Shown: piece after piece, positions 1 to 12,100 of the stretch
Layout: each line of letters starts with the position of its first letter
How positions within the stretch are numbered: position 1 is the stretch's first letter
Assembly: GCF_050947875.1 (NCBI RefSeq)
Contig: NW_027460421.1
Span: 17,984-81,983, forward strand
Direction of reading: 5' to 3'
Source: Dermacentor variabilis
Lineage: Eukaryota; Arthropoda; Arachnida; Ixodida; Ixodidae
Length of the DNA stretch: 64,000 nucleotides
Notes under the pieces: model-generated
What the model was told of the DNA's origin: nothing
Databases searched by the model: none
Seen by the model: only the letters and a program-made list of their open reading frames with translations
Made by a program: the position numbers and the translations under genes

Positions 1-89
1 AAAGATGCAAGTGCATGCTTAAAACGCGTTTTGGCATAAATCCATGTGCGGGTGCTAAAAAGAGCAGCATCGGCATGCTTTTCACGTCG
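1..89 (+). repeat. Partial first monomer (end of B, all of C)
   Basis: The window opens inside subunit B (AAAGATGCAAGTGC) and runs through subunit C to base 89. It carries two linked variants, GATGCAAGTGC instead of GATGCATGTGC and GGCATAAATCC instead of GGCACAAATCC. The same pair recurs near 1256, 3404, 5013 and 6983, so this is a named monomer type and not random noise. The array evidently continues upstream of the window. Confidence 0.9.
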
Positions 90-259
90 TTTGGTAGAAA
101 TCCACGTGCGCGTTCTGCCAAAAGCACCATTTGCATGCATATCGTGCGGTTTTGCAGAAAACTGCGTCCGCGTCTACCAAAAGATGCATGTGCATGCTTA
201 AAACGCGTTTTGGCACAAATCCATGTGCGGGTGCTAAAAAGAGCAGCATCGGCATGCTT

Positions 260-3200
260 TTCACGTCGTTTGGTAGAAATCCACGTGCGCGTTCTGCCAA
301 AAGCACCATTTGCATGCATATCGTGCGGTTTTGCAGAAAACTGCGTCCGCGTCTACCAAAAGATGCATGTGCATGCTTAAAACGCGTTTTGGCACAAATC
401 CATGTGCCGGTGCTAAAAAGAGCAGCATCGGCATGCTTTTCACGTCGTTTGGTAGAAATCCACGTGCGCGTTCTGCGAAAAGCACCATTTGCATGCATAT
501 CGTGTGGTTTTGCAGAAAAGTGCGTCCACGTCTACCAAAAGATGCATGTGCATGTTTAAACGCGTTTTAGCACAAATCCATGTGCCGGTGCTAAAAAGAG
601 CAGCATCGGCAGGCTTTTCACGTCGTTTGGTAGAAATCCACGTGCGCGTTCTGCCAAAAGCACCATTTGCATGCATATCGTGTGGTTTTGCAGAAAACTG
701 CGTCCGCGTCTACCAAAAGATGCATGTGCATACTTAACACGCGTTTTGGCACAAATCTATGTGCGGGTGCTAAAAAGAGCAGTATCGGCATGCTTTTCAC
801 GTCGTTTGGTAGAAATCCACGCGCGCGTTCTGCCAAAAGCACCATTTGCATGCATATCGTGTGGTTTTGCCGAAAACTGCGTCCGCATCTACCAAAAGAT
901 GCATGTGCATGCTTAAAACGCGTTTTGGCACAAATCCATGTGCGGGTGCTAAAAAGAGCAGCATCGGCATGCTTTTCACGTCGTTTGGTAGAAATCCACG
1001 TGCGCGTTCTGTCAAAAGCACCATTTGCATGCATATCGTGCGGTTTTGCAGAAAACTGCGTCCGCGTCTACCAAAAGATGCATGTGCATGCCTAAAACGC
1101 GTTTTGGCACAAATCCATGCGCCGGTGCTAAAAAGCGCAGCATCGGCACGCTTTTCACGGCGTTTGGTAGAAATCCACGTGCGCGTTCTGCCAAAAGCAC
1201 CATTTGCATGCATATCGTGTGGTTTTGCAGAAAACTGCGTCCGCGTCTACCAAAAGATGCAAGTGCATGCTTAAAACGCGTTTTGGCATAAATCCATGTG
1301 CGGGTGCTAAAAAGAGCAGCATCGGCATGCTTTTCACGTCGTTTGGTAGAAATCCACGTGCGCGTTCTGCCAAAAGCCCCATTTGCATGCATATCGTGTG
1401 GTTTTGCAGAAAACTGCGTCCGCGTCTACCAAAAGATGCATGTGCATACTTAACACGCGTTTTGGCACAAATCCATGTGCGGGTGCTAAAAAGAGCAGCA
1501 TCGGCATGCTTTTCACGTGCTTTGGTAGAAATCCACGTGCGCGTTCTGCCAAAAGCACCATTTGCATGCATATCGTGTGGTTTTGCAGAAAACTGCGTCC
1601 GCGTCTACCAAAAGATGCATGTGCATGCTTAAAACGCGTTTTGGCACAAATCCATGTGCGGGTGCTAAAAAGAGCAGCATCGGCATGCTTTTCACGTCGT
1701 TTGGTAGAAATCCACGTGCGCGTTCTGCCAAAAGCACCATTTGCATGCATATCATGTGGTTTCGCAGAAAACTGCGTCCGCGTCTACCAAAAGATGCATG
1801 TGCATGCTTAAAACGCGTTTTGGCACAAATCCATGTGCGGGTGCTAAAAAGAGCAGCATCGGCATGCTTTTCACGTCGTTTGGTAGAAATCCACGTGCGC
1901 GTTCTGCCAAAAGCACCATTTGCATGCATATCGTGTGGTTTTGCAGAAAACTGAGTCCTCGTCTACCAAAAGCTGCATGTGCATGCTTAAAACGCGTTTT
2001 GGCACAAAACCATGTGCGGGTGCTAAAAAGAGCAGCACCGGCATGCTTTTCACGTCGTTTGGTAGAAATCCACGTGCGCGTTCTGCCAAAAGCACCATTT
2101 GCATGCATATCGTGTGGTTTTGCAGAAAAGTGCGTCCGCGTCTACCAAAAGATGCATGTGCATGCTTAAAACGCGTTTTGGCACAAATCCATGTGCGGGT
2201 GCTAAAAAGAGCAGCATCGGCATGCTTTTCACGTCGTTTGGTAGAAATCCACGTGCGCGTTCTGCCAAAAGCACCATTTGCATGCATATCGTGCGGTTTT
2301 GCAGAAAACTGCGTCCGCGTCTACCAAAAGATGCATGTGCATGCTTAAAACGCGTTTTGGCACAAATCCATGTGCGGGTGCTAAAAAGAGCAGCATCGGC
2401 ATGCTTTTCACGTCGTTTGGTAGAAATACACGTGCGCGTTCTGCCAAAAGCACCATTTGCATGCATATCGTGTGGTTTTGCAGAAAAGTGCGTCCGCGTC
2501 TACCAAAAGATGCATGTGCATGCTTAAAACGCGTTTTGGCACAAATCCATGTGCGGGTGCTAAAAAGAGCAGCATCGGCATGCATTTCACGTCGTTTGGT
2601 AGAAATCCACGTGCGCGTTCTGCCAAAAGCACCATTTGCATGCATATCGTGCGGTTTTGTAGAAAACTGCGTCCGCGTCTACCAAAAGATGCATGTGCAT
2701 GCTTAAAACGCGTTTTGGCACAAATCCATGTGCCGGTGCTAAAAAGAGCAGCATCGGCATGCTTTTCACGTCGTTTGGTAGAAATCCACGTGCGCGTTCT
2801 GCGAAAAGCACCATTTGCATGCATATCGTGTGGTTTTTGCAGAAAAGTGCGTCCACGTCTACCAAAAGATGCATGTGCATGTTTAAACGCGTTTTAGCAC
2901 AAATCCATGTGCCGGTGCTAAAAAGAGCAGCATCGGCAGGCTTTTCACGTCGTTTGGTAGAAATCCACGTGCGCGTTCTGCCAAAAGCACCATTTGCATG
3001 CATATCGTGTGGTTTTGGAGAAAACTGCGTCCGCGTCTACCAAAAGATGCATGTGCATGCTTAAAACGCGTTTTGGCACAAATCCATGTGCCGGTGCTAA
3101 AAAGAGCAGCATCGGCACGCTTTTCACGTCGTTTGGTAGAAATCCACGTGCGCGTTCTGCCAAAAGCACCATTTGCATGCATATCGTGTGGTTTTGCAGA

Positions 3201-3400
3201 AAACTGCGTCCGCGTCTACCAAAAGATGCATGTGCATGCTTAAAACGCGTTTTGGCACAAATCCATGTGCCGGTGCTAAAAAGAGCAGCATCGGCACGCT
3301 TTTCACGTCGTTTGGTAGAAATCCACGTGCGCGTTCTGCCAAAAGCACCATTTGCATGCATATCGTGTGGTTTTGCAGAAAACTGCGTCCGCGTCTACCA
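260..3400 (+). repeat. HOR segment R1, copy 1 (about 3.1 kb)
   Basis: The order of variant monomers here is repeated downstream at about 4,018-6,980. The spacing is 3,757 bp (21 monomers minus two single-base losses) up to about 1,900, and 3,578 bp (exactly 179 less) from about 2,050 onward. Copy 2 therefore lacks one whole monomer near copy-1 position 1,920-2,100. Shared markers include GTTTAAACGCG (551 and 4308), CATACTTAACACG (728 and 4485), GAAAGCCCC-type variants (1,375 and 5,133), and ATCATGTGGTTTCG (1,751 and 5,508). Confidence 0.8.
541..718 (+). repeat. Type example of the 178-bp 'TTTAAACG' monomer variant
   Basis: This monomer carries a linked set of changes: GCATGTTTAAACGCG (one base short), TTTTAGCAC instead of TTTTGGCAC, GTGCCGG instead of GTGCGGG, and CGGCAGGC instead of CGGCATGC. 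The set, or most of it, recurs near 2,880, 3,772, 4,308, 6,458, 7,710, 10,570, 13,073, 18,796, 26,640, 28,597, 31,978 and 35,723. I see none after that point. It is a good landmark for tracing HOR copies in the first 36 kb. Confidence 0.8.
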
Positions 3401-4374
3401 AAAGATGCAAGTGCATGCTTAAAACGCGTTTTGGCATAAATCCATGTGCGGGTGCTAAAAAGAGCAGCATCGGCATGCTTTTCACGTCGTTTGGTAGAAA
3501 TCCACGTGCGCGTTCTGCCAAAAGCACCATTTGCATGCATATCGTGCGGTTTTGCAGAAAACTGCGTCCGCGTCTACCAAAAGATGCATGTGCATGCTTA
3601 AAACGCGTTTTGGCACAAATCCATGTGCCGGTGCTAAAAAGAGCAGCATCGGCGTGCTTTTCACGTCGTTTGGTAGAAATCCACGTGCGCGTTCTGCGAA
3701 AAGCACCATTTGCATGCATATCGTGTGGTTTTGCAGAAAAGTGCGTCCACGTCTACCAAAAGATGCATGTGCATGTTTAAACGCGTTTTAGCACAAATCC
3801 ATGTGCCGGTGCTAAAAAGAGCAGCATCGGCAGGCTTTTCACGTCGTTTGGTAGAAATCCACGTGCGCGTTCTGCCAAAAGCACCATTTGCATGCATATC
3901 GTGTGGTTTTGCAGAAAACTGCGTCCGCGTCTACCAAAAGATGCATGTGCATGCTTAAAACGCGTTTTGGCATAAATCCATGTGCGGGTGCTAAAAAGAG
4001 CAGCATCGGCATGCTTTTCACGTCGTTTGGTAGAAATCCACGTGCGCGTTCTGCCAAAAGCACCATTTGCATGCATATCGTGCGGTTTTGCAGAAAACTG
4101 CGTCCGCGTCTACCAAAAGATGCATGTGCATGCTTAAAACGCGTTTTGGCACAAATCCATGTGCCGGTGCTAAAAAGAGCAGCATCGGCATGCTTTTCAC
4201 GTCGTTTGGTAGAAATCCACGTGCGCGTTCTGCGAAAAGCACCATTTGCATGCATATCGTGTGGTTTTGCAGAAAAGTGCGTCCACGTCTACCAAAAGAT
4301 GCATGTGCATGTTTAAACGCGTTTTAGCACAAATCCATGTGCCGGTGCTAAAAAGAGCAGCATCGGCAGGCTTT
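3303..4374 (+). repeat. Tandem 3-mer duplication, period 536 bp
   Basis: The stretch 3,303-3,838 is followed directly by 3,839-4,374 with the same three monomer types in the same order. All landmarks are shifted by 536 bp (3 x 179 minus one base, because the unit contains one 178-bp TTTAAACG monomer). The same three-monomer order also occurs at about 82-616. The first copy contains GCAAGTGC and GGCGTGC changes that the second lacks. Confidence 0.75.
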
Positions 4375-6980
4375 TCACGTCGTTTGGTAGAAATCCACGT
4401 GCGCGTTCTGCCAAAAGCACCATTTGCATGCATATCGTGTGGTTTTGCAGAAAACTGCGTCCGCGTCTACCAAAAGATGCATGTGCATACTTAACACGCG
4501 TTTTGGCACAAATCTATGTGCGGGTGCTAAAAAGAGCAGCATCGGCATGCTTTTCACGTCGTTTGGTAGAAATCCACGCGCGCGTTCTGCCAAAAGCACC
4601 ATTTGCATGCATATCGTGTGGTTTTGCCGAAAACTGCGTCCGCATCTACCAAAAGATGCATGTGCATGCTTAAAACGCGTTTTGGCGCAAATCCATGTGC
4701 GGGTGCTAAAAAGAGCAGCATCGGCATGCTTTTCACGTCGTTTGGTAGAAATCCACGTGCGCGTTCTGTCAAAAGCACCATTTGCATGCATATCGTGCGG
4801 TTTTGCAGAAAACTGCGTCCGCGTCTACCAAAAGATGCATGTGCATGCTTAAAACGCGTTTTGGCACAAATCCATGCGCCGGTGCTAAAAAGCGCAGCAT
4901 CGGCACGCTTTTCACGGCGTTTGGTAGAAATCCACGTGCGCGTTCTGCCAAAAGCACCATTTGCATGCATATCGTGTGGTTTTGCAGAAAACTGCGTCCG
5001 CGTCTACCAAAAGATGCAAGTGCATGCTTAAAACGCGTTTTGGCATAAATCCATGTGCGGGTGCTAAAAAGAGCAGCATCGGCATGCTTTTCACGTCGTT
5101 TGGTAGAAATCCACGTGCGCGTTCTGCCAAAAGCCCCATTTGCATGCATATCGTGTGGTTTTGCAGAAAACTGCGTCCGCGTCTACCAAAAGATGCATGT
5201 GCATACTTAACACGCGTTTTGGCACAAATCCATGTGCGGGTGCTAAAAAGAGCAGCATCGGCATGCTTTTCACGTGCTTTGGTAGAAATCCACGTGCGCG
5301 TTCTGCCAAAAGCACCATTTGCATGCATATCGTGTGGTTTTGCAGAAAACTGCGTCCGCGTCTACCAAAAGATGCATGTGCATGCTTAAAACGCGTTTTG
5401 GCACAAATCCATGTGCGGGTGCTAAAAAGAGCAGCATCGGCATGCTTTTCACGTCGTTTGGTAGAAATCCACGTGCGCGTTCTGCCAAAAGCACCATTTG
5501 CATGCATATCATGTGGTTTCGCAGAAAACTGCGTCCGCGTCTACCAAAAGATGCATGTGCATGCTTAAAACGCGTTTTGGCACAAATCCATGTGCGGGTG
5601 CTAAAAAGAGCAGCATCGGCATGCTTTTCACGTCGTTTGGTAGAAATCCACGTGCGCGTTCTGCCAAAAGCACCATTTGCATGCATATCGTGTGGTTTTG
5701 CAGAAAAGTGCGTCCGCGTCTACCAAAAGATGCATGTGCATGCTTAAAACGCGTTTTGGCACAAAACCATGTGCGGGTGCTAAAAAGAGCAGCATCGGCA
5801 TGCTTTTCACGTCGTTTGGTAGAAATCCACGTGCGCGTTCTGCCAAAAGCACCATTTGCATGCATATCGTGCGGTTTTGCAGAAAACTGCGTCCGCGTCT
5901 ACCAAAAGATGCATGTGCATGCTTAAAACGCGTTTTGGCACAAATCCATGTGCGGGTGCTAAAAAGAGCAGCATCGGCATGCTTTTCACGTCGTTTGGTA
6001 GAAATACACGTGCGCGTTCTGCCAAAAGCACCATTTGCATGCATATCGTGCGGTTTTGCAGAAAAGTGCGTCCGCGTCTACCAAAAGATGCATGTGCATG
6101 CTTAAAACGCGTTTTGGCACAAATCCATGTGCGGGTGCTAAAAAGAGCAGCATCGGCATGCATTTCACGTCGTTTGGTAGAAATCCACGTGCGCGTTCTG
6201 CCAAAAGCACCATTTGCATGCATATCGTGCGGTTTTGTAGAAAACTGCGTCCGCGTCTACCAAAAGATGCATGTGCATGCTTAAAACGCGTTTTGGCACA
6301 AATCCATGTGCCGGTGCTAAAAAGAGCAGCATCGGCATGCTTTTCACGTCGTTTGGTAGAAATCCACGTGCGCGTTCTGCGAAAAGCACCATTTGCATGC
6401 ATATCGTGTGGTTTTTGCAGAAAAGTGCGTCCACGTCTACCAAAAGATGCATGTGCATGTTTAAACGCGTTTTAGCACAAATCCATGTGCCGGTGCTAAA
6501 AAGAGCAGCATCGGCAGGCTTTTCACGTCGTTTGGTAGAAATCCACGTGCGCGTTCTGCCAAAAGCACCATTTGCATGCATATCGTGTGGTTTTTGCAGA
6601 AAAGTGCGTCCGCGTCTACCAAAAGATGCATGTGCATGTTTAAACGCGTTTTAGCACAAATCCATGTGCCGGTGCTAAAAAGAGCAGCATCGGCACGCTT
6701 TTCACGTCGTTTGGTAGAAATCCACGTGCGCGTTCTGCCAAAAGCACCATTTGCATGCATATCGTGTGGTTTTGCAGAAAACTGCGTCCGCGTCTACCAA
6801 AAGATGCATGTGCATGCTTAAAACGCGTTTTGGCACAAATCCATGTGCCGGTGCTAAAAAGAGCAGCATCGGCACGCTTTTCACGTCGTTTGGTAGAAAT
6901 CCACGTGCGCGTTCTGCCAAAAGCACCATTTGCATGCATATCGTGTGGTTTTGCAGAAAACTGCGTCCGCGTCTACCAAA
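4018..6980 (+). repeat. HOR segment R1, copy 2 (one monomer shorter)
   Basis: Colinear with 260-3,400. Almost all differences I noticed are single substitutions, such as AGCAGTATC at 780 against AGCAGCATC at 4,537. The jump in spacing from 3,757 to 3,578 bp marks loss or gain of exactly one monomer between the copies, as expected from unequal exchange in register with the 179-bp unit. Confidence 0.8.
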
Positions 6981-8900
6981 AGATGCAAGTGCATGCTTAA
7001 AACGCGTTTTGGCATAAATCCATGTGCGGGTGCTAAAAAGAGCAGCATCGGCACGCTTTTCACGTCGTTTGGTAGAAATCCACGTGCGCGTTCTGCCAAA
7101 AGCCCCATTTGCATGCATATCGTGTGGTTTTGCAGAAAACTGCGTCCGCGTCTACCAAAAGATGCATGTGCATGCTTAACACGCGTTTTGGCACAAATCC
7201 ATGTGCGGGTGCTAAAAAGAGCAGCATCGGCATGCTTTTCACGTCGTTTGGTACAAATCCACGTGCGCGTTCTGCCAAAAGCACCATTTGCATGTATATC
7301 GTGGGGTTTTGCAGAAAACTGCGTCCGCGTCTACCAAAAGATGCATGTGCATGCTTAAAACGCGTTTTGGCACAAATCGATGTGCTGGTGGTAAAAAGAG
7401 CGGCATCGGCATGCTTTTCACGTCGTTTGGTAGAAATCCACGTGCGCGTTCTGCCAAAAGCGCCATTTGCATGCATATCGTGTGGTTTTGCAGAAAACTG
7501 CGCCCGCGTCTACCAAAAGATGCATGTGCATGCTTAAAACGCGTTTTGGCACAAATCCACGTGCGGGTGCTAAAAAGAGCAGCATCGGCATGCTTTTCAC
7601 GTCGTTTGGTGGAAATCCACGTGCGCGTTCTGCCAAAAGCACCATTTGCATGCATATCGTGTGGTTTTGCAGAAAAGTGCGTCCACGTCTACCAAAAGAT
7701 GCATGTGCATGTTTAAACGCGTTTTAGCACAAATCCACGTGCCGGTGCTAAAAAGAGCAGCATCGGCAGGCTTTTCACGTCGTTTGGTAGAAATCCACGT
7801 GCGCGTTCTGCCAAAAGCACCATTTGCATGCATATCGTGTGGTTTTGGAGAAAACTGCGTCCGCGTCTACCAAAAGATGCATGTGCATGCTTAAAACGCG
7901 TTTTGGCACAAATCCATGTGCCGGTGCTAAAAAGAGCAGCATCGGCACGCTTTTCACGTCGTTTGGTAGAAATCCACGTGCGCGTTCTGCCAAAAGCACC
8001 ATTTGCATGCATATCGTGTGGTTTTGCAGAAAACTGCGTCCGCGTCTACCAAAAGATGCATGTGCATGCTTAAAACGCGTTTTGGCACAAATCCATGTGC
8101 CGGTGCTAAAAAGAGCAGCATCGGCACGCTTTTCACGTCGTTTGGTAGAAATCCACGTGCGCGTTCTGCCAAAAGCACCATTTGCATGCATATCGTGTGG
8201 TTTTGCAAAAAACTGCGTCCGCGTCTACCAAAAGATGCAAGTGCATGCTTAAAACGCGTTTTGGCACAAATCCATGTGCGGGTGCTAAAAAGAGCAGCAT
8301 CGGCACGCTTTTCACGTCGTTTGGTAGAAATCCACGTGCGCGTTCTGCCAAAAGCCCCATTTGCATGCATATCGTGTGGTTTTGCAGAAAACTGCGTCCG
8401 CGTCTACCAAAAGATGCATGTGCATGCTTAACACGCGTTTTGGCACAAATCCATGTGCGGGTGCTAAAAAGAGCAGCATCGGCATGCTTTTCACGTCGTT
8501 TGGTACAAATCCACGTGCGCCTTCTGCCAAAAGCACCATTTGCATGCATATCGTGGGGTTTTGCAGAAAACTGCGTCCGCGTCTACCAAAAGATGCATGT
8601 GCATGCTTAAAACGCGTTTTGGCACAAATCCATGTGCTGGTGGTAAAAAGAGCGGCATCGGCATGCTTTTCACGTCGTTTGGTAGAAATCCACGTGCGCG
8701 TTCTGCCAAAAGCGCCATTTGCATGCATATCGTGTGGTTTTGCAGAAAACTGCGCCCGCGTCTACCAAAAGATGCATGTGCATGCTTAAAACGCGTTTTG
8801 GCACAAATCCACGTGCGGGTGCTAAAAAGAGCAGCATCGGCATGCTTTTCACGTCGTTTGGTGGAAATCCACGTGCGCGTTCTGCCAAAAGCACCATTTG
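6640..8900 (+). repeat. 7-mer HOR, period 1,252 bp, about 1.8 copies
   Basis: Variant order in about 6,640-7,650 is repeated 1,252 bp later, in 7,892-8,900 (7 x 179 minus one base). Shared rare markers are AAAAGCCCCATT (7,099 and 8,352), GGTACAAATCC (7,250 and 8,502), GTGGGGTTTTGC (7,302 and 8,554), GTGGTAAAAAGAGCGGC (7,387 and 8,639) and TTTGGTGGAAATCC (7,605 and 8,858). The 8,550-8,700 copy keeps TCCATGTGCTGG where the earlier copy has TCGATGTGCTGG. Confidence 0.8.
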
Positions 8901-9254
8901 CATGCATATCGTGCGGTTTTGCAGAAAACTGCGTCCGCGTCTACCAAAAGTGCATGTGCATGCTTAAAACGCGTTTTGGCACAAATCCATGTGCCGGTGC
9001 TAAAAAGAGCAGCATCGGCATGCTTTTCACGTCGTTTGGTAGAAATCCACGTGCGCGTTCTGCCAAAAGCACCATTTGCATGCATATCGTGTGGTTTTGC
9101 AGAAAAGTGCGTCCGCGTCTACCAAAAGATGCATGTGCATGCTTAAAACGCGTTTTAGCACAAATCTATGTGCCGGTGCTAAAAAGAGCAGCATCGGCAT
9201 GCTTTTCACGTCGTTTGGCAGAAATCCACGTGCGCGTTCTGCCAAAAGCACCAT

Positions 9255-11050
9255 TTGCATGCATATCGTGTGGTTTTGCAGAAAACTGCGTCCGCGTCTA
9301 CCAAAAGATGCATATGCATGCTTAAAACGCGTTTTGGCACAAATCCATGTGCGGGTGCTAAAAAGAGCAGCATCGGCATGCTTTTCACGTCGTTTGGTAG
9401 AAATCCACGTGCGCGTAATGCCAAAAGCACCATTTGCATGCATATCGTGTGGTTTTGCAGAAAACTGCGTCCGCGTCTACCAAAAGATGCATGTGCATGC
9501 TTAAAACGCGTTTTGGCACAAATCCATGTGCGGGTGCTAAAAAGAGCAGCATCGGCATGCTTTTCACGTCGTTTGGTAGAAATCCACGTGCGCGTTCTGC
9601 CAAAAGCACCATTTGTATACATATCGTGTGGTTTTGCAGAAAACTGCGTCCTCGTCTACCAAAAGCTGCATGTGCATGCTTTTAACGCGTTTTGGCACAA
9701 AACCATGTGCGGGTGCTTAAAGAGCAGCACCGGCATGCTTTTCACGTCGTTTGGTAGAAATCCACGTGCGCGTTCTGCCAAAAGCACCATTTGCATGCAT
9801 ATCGTGTGTTTTTGCAGAAAAGTGCGTCCGCGTCTACCAAAAGATGCATGTGCATGCTTAAAACGCGTTTTGGCACAAATCCATGTGCGGGTGCTAAAAA
9901 GAGTAGCATCGGCATGCTTTTCACGTCGTTTGGTAGAAATCCACGCGCGCGTTCTGCCAAAAGCACCATTTGCATGCATATCGTGCGGTTTTGCAGAAAA
10001 CTGCGTCCGCGTCTACCAAAAGATGCATGTGCATGCTTAAAACGCGTTTTGGCACAAATCCATGTGCGGGTGCTAAAAAGAGCAGCATCGGCATGCTTTT
10101 CACGTCGTTTGGTAGAAATGCACGTGCGCGTTCTGCCAAAAGCACCATTTGCATGCATATCGTGCGGTTTTGCAGGAAAGTGCGTCCGCGTCTACCAAAA
10201 GATGCATGTGCATGCTTAAAACGCGTTTTGGCACAAATCCATGTGCGGGTGCTAAAAAGAGCAGCATCGGCATGCTTTTCACGTCGTTTGGTAGAAATCC
10301 ACGTGCGCGTTCTGCCAAAAGCACCATTTGCATGCATATCGTGCGGTTTTGCAGAAAACTGCGTCCGCGTCTACCAAAAGATGCATGTGCATGCTTAAAA
10401 CGCGTTTTGGCACAAATCCATGTGCCGGTGCTAAAAAGAGCAGCATCGGCATGCTTTTCACCTCGTTTGGTAGAAATCCACGTGCGCGTTCTGCGAAAAG
10501 CACCATTTGCATGCATATCGTGTGGTTTTCCAGAAAAGTGCGTCCACGTCTACCAAAAGATGCATGTGCATGTTTAAACGCGTTTTAGCACAAATCCATG
10601 TGCCGGTGCTAAAAAGAGCAGCATCGGCAGGCTTTTCACGTCGTTTGGTAGAAATCCACGTGCGCGTTCTGCCAAAAGCACCATTTGCATGCATATCGTG
10701 TGGTTTTGCCGAAAACTGCGTCCGCATCTACCAAAAGATGCATGTGCATGCTTAAAACGCGTTTTGCACAAATCGATGTGCGGGTGCTAAAAAGAGCAGC
10801 ATCGGCATGCTTTTCACGTCGTTTGGTAGAAATCCACGTGCGCGTTCTGGCAAAAGCACCATTTGCATGCATATCGTGCGGTTTTGCAGAAAACTGCGTC
10901 CGCGTAACCAAAAGATGCATGTGCATGCTTAAAACGCGTTTTGGCACAAATCCATGTGCGGGTGCTAAAAAGAGCAGCATCGGCATGCTTTTCACGTCGT
11001 TTGGTAGAAATCCACGTGCGCGTTCTGCCAAAAGCACCATTTGCATGCAT
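9255..11050 (+). repeat. HOR segment R2, copy 1
   Basis: Markers in order: TTTGTATACATATCG with CTGCATGTGCATGCTTTTAACG (about 9,612-9,686), GTGTGTTTTTGCAG (9,804), TTTTCACCTCG (10,457), GTGTGGTTTTCCAG (10,521), a TTTAAACG monomer (10,571), CCGCATCTACC (10,724) and GCGTAACCAAAAG (10,905). The same order recurs at 11,936-13,553 with a spacing of 2,681 bp that drops to 2,502 bp part-way, so one monomer differs between copies. Parts recur again at 16.2 kb and 17.8-19.3 kb. Confidence 0.8.
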
Positions 11051-11170
11051 ATCGTGTGGTTTTGCAGAAAACTGCGTCCGCGTCTACCAAAAGATGCATG
11101 TGCATGCTTAAAACGCGTTTTGGCACAAATCCATGTGCGGGTGCTAAAAAGAGCAGCATCGGCATGCTTT

Positions 11171-12100
11171 TCACGTCGTTTGGTAGAAATCCACGTGCGC
11201 GTTCTGCCAAAAGCACCATTTGCATGTATATCGTGTGGTTTTGCAGAAAACTGCGTCCGCGTCTACCAAAAGATGCATGTGCGTGCTTAAAACGCGTTTT
11301 GGCACAAATCCATGTGCGGGTGCTAAAAAGAGCAGCATCGGCGTGCTTTTCACGTCGTTTGGTAGAAATCCACGTGCGCGTTCTGCCAAAAGCGCCATTT
11401 GCATGCATATCGTGTGGTTTTGCAGAAAACTGCGTCCGCGACTACCAAAAGATGCATGTGCATGCTTAAAACGCGTTTTGGCACAAGTCCATGTGCGGGT
11501 GCTAAAAAGAGCAGCATCGGCATGCTTTTCACGTCGTTTGGTAGAAATCCACGTGCGCGTTCTGCCAAAAGCACCATTTGCATGCATATCGTGCGGTTTT
11601 GCAGAAAACTGCGTCCGCGTCTACCAAAAGATACATGTGCATGCTTAAAACGCGTTTTGGCACAAATCCATTTGCGGGTGCTAAAAAGAGCAGCATCGGC
11701 ATGCTTTTCACGTCGTTTGGTAGAAATCCACGTGCGCGTTCTGCCAAAAGCACCATTTGCATGCATATCGTGTGGTTTTGCAGAAAAGTGCGTCCACGTC
11801 TACCAAAAGATGTATGTGCATGCTTAAAACGCGTTTTGGCACAAATCCATGTGCCGGTGCTAAAAAGAGCAGCATCGGCACGCTTTTCACGTCGTTTGGT
11901 AGAAATCCACGTGCGCGTTCTGCCAAAAGCACCATTTGCATGCATATCGTGTGGTTTTGCAGAAAACTGCGTCCGCGTCTACCAAAAGATGCAAGTGCAT
12001 GCTTAAAACGCGTTTTGGCACAAATCCATGTGCGGGTGCTAAAAAGAGCAGCATCGGCATGCTTTTCACGTCGTTTGGTAGAAATCCACGTGCGCGTTCT
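11171..12100 (+). repeat. HOR segment R3, copy 1 (marker CCGCGACTACC)
   Basis: A run of about five to six monomers with ordered markers GCATGTATATCG, AAAAGCGCCATT, CCGCGACTACC (about 11,448), GATACATGTGC and GATGTATGTGC. The same order occurs at 14,926-15,880, 16,716-17,670 and from 19,398, and with indel noise at about 21.6-22.4 kb and 23.5-24.4 kb. Confidence 0.8.
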
